Assembly (NCBI GenBank): GCA_001931905.2
Contig: MSJI02000038.1
Span: forward strand, 1-23,270
Origin: Cladosporium sp. IMV 00045
Taxonomy: Eukaryota > Ascomycota > Dothideomycetes > Cladosporiales > Cladosporiaceae
DNA length: 23,270 bases
Direction: 5' to 3'
The position numbers and the translations under genes are program-made. Under the pieces are notes generated by a model, which was not told where the DNA came from, ran no database searches, and saw only the letters and a list, made by a program, of their open reading frames with translations. Of the stretch, positions 17,576 through 23,270 are shown piece after piece. Position 1 is the first letter of the stretch. The number at the start of each line of letters is the position of its first letter.

Positions 17576-19067
17576 CTAAGGTAGCTCACATTCAATGAGG
17601 TTTTCCACACCGTTGCCGACATCCCAGTACTTCACGATCTTCAGTCCTGCGAGATCCTCGAGAAGGAGCTTCCACTGAGCTCGAGTTCGCTCCCTTGATG
17701 ACAAAAGCGCCAGCATCATCAAGTCCAGCGCCGTTGTCTCCCAGTGCGCCTCGACATCCGGAACAACATTCTCATTGATGAGCAATTTGCTGTAGCCGGG
17801 CTCCATCGCGTCTTTAACGTTTGCCAGAATGCGCTCGCAGACTTCGTCTGGCCAGTCGTGGAGAACAGAGTGCATGTAGTAGGCGCGAGCACCTGTTTGC
17901 AGCGTCAGCTTCCTTTCGAGTCCACACAAGGGATCAAAGAGCCTTACCTTGAAGTGGCTGCTTGGTAAAGAAATCGTATTCCATCCGCTCGATGCTCTCG
18001 TCAAGGCTTCCGATCTGGCCCAGCACGGCAGGCAAATCTTGCAAGACCAATCGCCCTGGAGTATTTGGGTGCTTCTGTGCAAATTCAGCGAGATCATGAC
18101 CAATACTACCTCCTATATCCACAATGAACACAGGATCGGCGTCGGTCTTGGCTCCATCGATCAGTCGTCCTTGGACAGGGAAAAAGTCTGCATTCATCCA
18201 GCTCGGCCTGCCTTGGCGATATCCACCCATGTGGTGGTTGAACTGAGGCCCAAAGGGATGGTTTGCTTGCAGGAACTCGAAGAAGTTGAGCTTGGTCGCG
18301 TATGCGTCTTGGTATGGACCATCCGATGCAGACCTTGGCTCCAGATAACCGGTCTTTGCTGCGTAGGTGTTGAATTTCAGAAGAGAGGCGTTGGCACCGC
18401 CAGCACTACACGATGTTACTTGACTGTTTTCGAGACAACATGAGGCCAAAGTCTTACATGCAAGGGTAACCGTCGCCAATGATGGGGATTGTGAGCGACT
18501 TGGAGAAGTTCGTCGGCGCATACTGGTCGACTCCAGTCTCGGCGATGTATCCCATAGCGCCTAGATGCCGCATGGTTCGTGCTGGATCCCATCAACACTT
18601 GCTCAGATCTCAGCATGGTGGCATTCACCTACCCAAAAGCGAGGGATCGACCTTCAAAGTTGCGGCTAGTTTGGTCACCGTTTTCGGGGAAGCATTATCC
18701 TCCAACATTGCTTTGAAAAGACCAATGTCAACACCCAGAGTGATGGCCATGTGGGCGGCGGGCTACATGAATCAGCACTGCTTACGATTGGCTGGATTGC
18801 CAAACTTACTTGAGCCCAGTTGTGCTTGATCATGGTTTCTCGTGGTGTCTCCAACGACCGAACCAGATGGCGAGCTTCCGCGAGCAACTGAAGTCTGGCA
18901 TTGTCATCGGAGGCCGAAAAGGCTTTTCCGAGCGTTTGTATCGATTTCAAGGTAGAAGGGACCCTTTCTATGTCGTTTGGAGACACAGCAACCTCAATGG
19001 GAGGCTGGATGCAAGGCTGATATGAAGTCCCGTTGCTGATCTTGTCATCGGGTCCGATTGAACCCAT
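17576..19067 (-). CDS. SAM-dependent O-methyltransferase, plant/fungal small-molecule type (5 exons)
   Basis: Enzymes of this family methylate hydroxyl groups of phenolic or polyketide metabolites in the cytosol. Exons, in transcription order, are 19067-18810, 18762-18633, 18581-18458, 18405-17948 and 17892-17576, giving 428 aa, normal for the family. The introns are 47, 51, 52 and 55 bp, all GT-AG; donors include GTAAGT, GTAAGA and GTAAGG. Landmarks are an N-terminal helical dimerisation part with HMAITLGVDIGLFKAM; SLLARTMRHLGAMGYI across intron 2; the SAM motif FIVDIGGSIGHDL (about residues 264-276); GRLVLQDLP (about 288-296); the catalytic-base motif LHDWPDE (His about 335); and MLALLSSRERT before the C-terminal ERTRAQWKLLLE segment. 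The start at 19067 is preferred; an in-frame ATG at 19139 adds 24 residues. All signature residues are present. The substrate cannot be read from the sequence. Confidence 0.93.
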
Positions 19068-19164
19068 CTTTGCGTAACTCGGATGGACGAATTTGTTACG
19101 GTAGGTCAAGACAACGATCGGAAGGTGGAAGGAAAGCAAGCACTTGCCATCTTTAAGGCCTGCC

Positions 19165-19172
19165 CTTTTTAT
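19165..19172 (-). promoter_or_regulatory. TATA-like element of the O-methyltransferase gene
   Basis: The minus-strand reading is ATAAAAAG, 98 bp upstream of the chosen ATG, and 26 bp upstream of the alternative ATG at 19139. That distance favours a transcript starting near the alternative ATG and initiation at 19067, but this is inference. Confidence 0.4.
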
Positions 19173-20924
19173 GCCTTCCCCTCTGTCTAGAGCTCCTTAG
19201 TATGCCCGTATGCAGACACGGCACAAGCACGGTGCAAGTCTCCAGGGACTTGCGGAGCAGTACAGCAGTCGAAGCGAACAGTCCTCGTCAACTGGGACGG
19301 TATGCAACTCCTCCTATAATACCCGCCGGAAGTTTCGAACCGCCAGAGACACTTGACCAGTGATGACAGGCTCTCATCTGCCATTAGCCCGATAACGTCT
19401 GCCCACAGTGGTGTATATGGGCACTCGCTATGCAGCCATTGCGACGCCTCCTTTTACTCCCGAGTATCATCGTGTGTACCGTAGGCTCGGTAAGTAGCTC
19501 ACCATTTGGCGTCTAAGTGGCATTGCGAGAGCCAAGAGAGCCCCTTGGATCCTTCAAGTGGAAGCGGCTCTGGACTGATGTGGAGAACAGCATACGCTAA
19601 ACAAGCCCCAGGATTCAAGACAATGTGCTTGAAATTGCGAGGTACTTTATCTAGTTGCTTGGCTGTGGTCGGTTACCGCATCGGATGTTGCCAATTGCTG
19701 TATCGAAGCCTTTCAAAGACCATTTGGAGATATATACGATCTGGCCAAAGAGTATCAGTGCGTCGTACTTAGTCTCGCCATCCTATCTTGAAGGAAATGA
19801 TGCGAATGCGTACGACGAGCGTAGATGATGCTGAGTACACATCAGCATGCTAAGTTTACCCTTGCTGAGAAGGATCCGGACCGTTGAACTTCAGTCTTTA
19901 GTTGTGGAGCGGTACGACTGCCGCTTTCCCCGGTGTAACCGACGAAACCTTCCTACCAATCAAACTCTTCCCCGTCTGCACTAATGCGGTTAATGGGCCG
20001 ACATGTGCCCTCTTCGCGCTAGGAAGTGCATGAATATGCAGCCGTTGATGGCTTCGCCAGCAACAGGATTTGTACGTATTGAGATCTTTCGAACCCAGTG
20101 GGTCAAAAAAGCAGGCTTGCGCACCGAATTCCGGCTCTCGAAAAGCAATATGTTGCATACGATGACATAGATCCGAGCATACGCTGCAAGCATGATGATT
20201 CTTCCCAGCCATCATCGCTCGAATACTTGCGCCTAGGATAACGTCTATGCCGCCAGACTGGTCACTCCAGTCATAGAGTGAAACGAGCCGGAACGAGCAC
20301 GGCTTGGGGTCCGCCAAAACTGCAGCCTGTGGGATCTGGACCCTAACCGTCTTGCGACTATTATGTGTATTTCCAGCGCGTGCACGTAGCGGTGAATATG
20401 CATCCAGTGCCCTTTTGGGCTGCCAACTCTCTCAATCCAGCATAGAAAGACTCCGTTGCAGGGCCAAGGCGGCGGGGAAGAACGCAAAATCAATGGTTCA
20501 CACATGCCTTGTCCAAGCTTTGGAGTAATAATCCTGGTATTGAAGCTGCAGCTCCGGTGTTTCCAGTCCACTTAGTGGGACGCCAATCCTTTGGAAAAGA
20601 ACGTGCATACTATGAATCGGCATATGGATACTTTGACACCTCCCAGGAAGGCAGAAACATACATGATATTGTTCCTTCGAGCCTTGCGAAGGGAACCCCA
20701 GGAGGTATAGGTTGCGTTGATCAAGTAATGGGATTCTTCGTTCATGAAGTTCTCCCTTTTCTATCCGGGTGCATGGTCCTCTCGCTCTCGGCATGTCGTC
20801 TCCTTGATCTTTTTTTTTTATGACTACTGCAACTGAACCTGTCACGCTTACACGCCTGAAATCGGTAAAGGGCCCATCAGCTTTAGCAACCCTTCCCATT
20901 TGAACTTGCTGCGCCCAATACAAC
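19173..20924. other. Long spacer between the O-methyltransferase and 7-TM genes
   Basis: Several frames of 60-170 codons occur on both strands, for example minus 19898-20317 and minus 20498-21007. None contains a family signature that I recognise, and the second runs into the N-terminus of the 7-TM gene. A T-run at 20812-20820 and C/T-rich sequence precede the 7-TM gene start. No RNA gene or repeat is seen. Confidence 0.5.
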
Positions 20925-22295
20925 ATGTCCGCGACTTCAGATGACCAGAGCGATGCCAGCGGCCGAGGAGCGCAGATTATCGCCACCGTTGGCACTCTCA
21001 CTGCCATATCTGCGCTCTTCGTGGCAGCGCGAGTATACGTTCGCTTCAGGATGATGCGCCACCTCGGCCTTGACGACTATCTGATATTGCTATCAATGGT
21101 TGGTTCCCGAGGCAGTCAGCTCAAGCTACTCTGAATACTAATGAAGGACAGGTTTGTGCCATAGCCAATTTGGGCATATCCAGCGCCGCTGCAAAGTCCG
21201 GAAGCGGCCAACACTTCGACACCTTGACGATGGAACAGCAACAAAACGTCATCAAATATACAATAGCAGCTTTCTGCCCTGGAATCCTGTCATTCGCAAT
21301 CCCCAAACTCGCGGTGGTCGCCTTGTTGACCAAGCTGTTGAACCCAGGCCGGGCACACCGTCTATTCCTATGGGCTTCGTCGGGGACGGCGCTGGCTGTA
21401 TTATTCGGATGTGTCATCATCCTCTACGCGCAATGCAGGCCATCCCGGTCGCAATGGGACTTCGCTATCAAGGGCGAATGCTGGTCTCCTTCGGTCCTGA
21501 TAGACTACGCGATTTTGGCCGGATGTAAGTTTCTTTGAGAGCTAGCCAGCCTATCCTGATCCCATGCGCTGACTCAGACAGCACTCTCCGCTGCTGTGGA
21601 CCTATACCTCGCTGTCTATCCTGCTTGCATTCTCCTCCAGCTACAGATGAACATACGAAAGAAGATTGGCCTTGGAGTTGCACTCGGAATCGGCTCAGTA
21701 GCCTGCATTGTCGCAATCTACAAGTGCACTCGCATCCCCGGGCTAGCAGAAAAGGACTTTAGCTGTGGGTTGTACGTGTGGTCTCCACGAGGGAAAGGTG
21801 GCTGACTTGTGAATCTAGATCACACTGCCGACTTAGTCGTGTGGACTTGGTATGTCGCCTGGAATATTTTCAAAAGGTCATCCCAAGATTGACCCATGCT
21901 AATCATCCACGCGATATAGTGTTGAAGGGTCAACAATCATCATCGCAGCGTGCATACCCATCTTGCAACCCTTGGCGAAGGTTATCACGGGCAAGAGTAC
22001 GTTCAGCAGTAGCGGTCGACAGGGCGGTGGGTATAGTGACCGCAATACTCCCCGCAAACCAACACATCACTCCGATCAAGCGCTGTCAACTGAACTTGCC
22101 AACTACGGCAAATCATTTACGCGGACGAAAACTGGAGTGAGCCAGGTATCGATGACGGGCAGCCAGGAAAGAATCTTGCAAGTGGAAGATAAGCCAGCCC
22201 AGAATATCGGTCGAGCCGATGGAAGAAAGAACATACCTTCAAAGATCAAAAGGACGGATGAGGTGACAGTCTCTTCGTCTCCGGCCAACGATTGA
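20925..22295 (+). CDS. Fungal rhodopsin-like (PTH11-related/SAT5-type) 7-TM integral membrane protein (5 exons)
   Basis: Exons are 20925-21098, 21152-21524, 21582-21764, 21819-21849 and 21920-22295; the total is 378 aa. Introns are 53, 57, 54 and 70 bp, with good CTAAT, GCTGAC and GCTAAT branch sites; exon 4 is only 31 nt. Seven hydrophobic segments are visible: about residues 17-38, 50-72, 92-120, 129-150, 170-198, 207-228 and 243-270. Landmarks are the family motif RFRMMRHLGLDDYLILLSM after TM1 and the TM5 segment DYAILAGSLSAAVDLYLAVYP (shortened here to its core). The C-terminal tail of about 110 residues is hydrophilic, Ser/Thr- and Lys-rich, and probably cytoplasmic. Such proteins are plasma or vacuolar membrane proteins of mostly unknown ligand; some are PTH11-like receptors. 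It lacks the N-terminal CFEM domain of classical Pth11. No defects are seen. Confidence 0.92.
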
Positions 22296-23193
22296 ACACA
22301 CAGCAGCTCGAGCAATGGTGGAACAAGGGAGCTGCTCTGTAAATCAGGTCAAAGAGAATTGTTCGATCCCAGAATGCGAATTTTTACTTTACCAACCATA
22401 AATTCGCGATGTGGCTTCAATACTGCTGCCACTTTTCAGGATGTTTGAGAAATCCTACAGCTGTGGCGCGCAGGCAGAGGTCCACAGAATTCCTGTATAG
22501 TAGTATGTTCTTGGTGATGAATGCGACCAGTCCCATGATCATTCACGCGCCAGGAAACTATGCCATGGCGGTCCTGGGGGCTCTAATCAATGCACGCTGG
22601 TGCAATTTTTTACGCTTGGTCGAGGTTCGGGACTTGGACTTTCTCTTACGCACGTAGCTCGACACCCGAAATCACTAGTGCAAGCTGGCATGGCTGGTGT
22701 ATGAAACATACTGTACACTGTTACCCTCTTTATCCTCTACGTCTCTCGTTGTCTTTCGAATGTCGAGCCAGTTAGACCGCGTTCTCGCTCAACATCTCAC
22801 TGCTGATTTACGCTTCGGATCACTGCCACACCCAATCAAACTACGATATGTATTTCGGCACGGGCAACGGAGCTTTCCGAAGGCGTTCATGTCAGAAGAT
22901 CCCTGCACTACTATAGCAACAACACACTGCCGCCGAGGATACGCTCAACATCATGCAAGCTGAAAGACAAGCCATAAGTCGTCAGGACAAAACGGGCAGA
23001 TTAGACATGCAGCAAATGGAACGCTAGCTTCGGGAAGATGCAATACACACGGTGTCAGGGCAGTTTGCCTCCGAAGGTGTAGTCATCGTGAGCATCAAAA
23101 AGCCTTCGGTAATCTCAAAATTGCGAGGCATGAGACCACGTAAGCTCACACGCCTTCTAGCAGAGTCAGATTCACACTGCCAATGTGAACATC
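22296..23193. other. Spacer at the right end
   Basis: Plus-strand frames at 22409-22657 and 22697-22963 have no recognisable domain and poor composition for a fungal protein. Part of the stretch after 22296 is presumably the 3' UTR of the 7-TM gene. No repeat is recognised. Confidence 0.5.
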
Positions 23194-23270
23194 ATGTCCT
23201 CCAATCAGTCGGAGAGCGGAATTGGAGAGCCTCAGAGCAGCTACTACCTCAGAGACACAGGCCCTCAGAC
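23194..23270 (+). CDS. Possible start of a gene cut by the window end
   Basis: ATG 23194 (context AACATCATGTCC) opens a frame to the window edge, 25 codons rich in Ser, Gln, Glu and Gly (MSSNQSESGIGEPQSSYYLR). A polar N-terminus of this kind is common in fungal regulators and transporters, but the stretch is too short to decide whether it is real. Confidence 0.25.
   Translation, partial: MSSNQSESGIGEPQSSYYLRDTGPQ

Noticed and set aside
20498..21007. A 169-codon minus-strand frame
   Set aside because: It overlaps the N-terminus of the well-supported 7-TM gene and shows no family motif.
1..23270. CRISPR arrays, rRNA and tRNA genes, and replication origins
   Set aside because: No regularly spaced repeats, no tRNA cloverleaf or rRNA-like sequence was seen, and the gene structure is eukaryotic.

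Overview
The window looks like a filamentous ascomycete (Pezizomycotina) chromosome, possibly from a dothideomycete. The evidence is several genes with short introns (47-118 bp) that have GTAAGT-like donors, CTAAC/CTAAT-like branch points and AG acceptors; Tad1-like LINE retrotransposons; and typical fungal families (fungal rhodopsin-like 7-TM protein, secondary-metabolism O-methyltransferase, PsiD-type decarboxylase, NmrA-like, bZIP and OrsD-type zinc-finger proteins). There is no operon logic; genes lie on both strands with long intergenic stretches.

Layout. 1-1098: 3' end of a LINE (C-terminus of ORF2, 3' UTR, A-tail), cut by the window start. 1164-2774: a protein-L-isoaspartate O-methyltransferase gene (minus strand, 3 exons) bracketed by two direct copies of an unclassified repeat (R1). 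2960-3751: a second dispersed repeat (R2a) and a small cysteine-rich/coiled-coil hypothetical gene. 4213-5563: a phosphatidylserine-decarboxylase-like (PsiD-type) gene broken by one extra A in a homopolymer. 5564-6816: no recognisable gene, but a 20-bp perfect palindrome and the second R2 copy. 6817-7566: an intact membrane-anchored luciferase-domain (DUF5519-type) gene. 8330-11475: a nest of three elements that share LINE 3' tails; the central one (9220-10739) is an ORF1-only LINE flanked by a perfect 10-bp target-site duplication.

11530-16795 is a pseudogene zone: an NmrA-like remnant (minus), a bZIP remnant (plus), and a large decayed gene that joins OrsD-type C2H2 fingers to a module which I infer to be a tyrosine recombinase (R, K, R, GH and Y landmarks in order). 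16796-17575 holds further unidentified coding scraps. 17576-19067 is an intact five-exon O-methyltransferase (minus) and 20925-22295 an intact five-exon 7-TM rhodopsin-like protein (plus). The last kilobase has no clear gene, except perhaps the start of one at the right edge.

How the parts relate. The intact genes (isoaspartate repair, luciferase-domain protein, O-methyltransferase, 7-TM protein) do not form an obvious pathway. The decarboxylase and O-methyltransferase are secondary-metabolite-type enzymes but lie 12 kb apart with only retroelements and pseudogenes between them, so I do not call a cluster. The overall picture is a repeat-rich accessory region. The two most notable items are the OrsD-finger/tyrosine-recombinase-like gene and the family of elements with unrelated bodies but a common hairpin-bearing LINE 3' tail.
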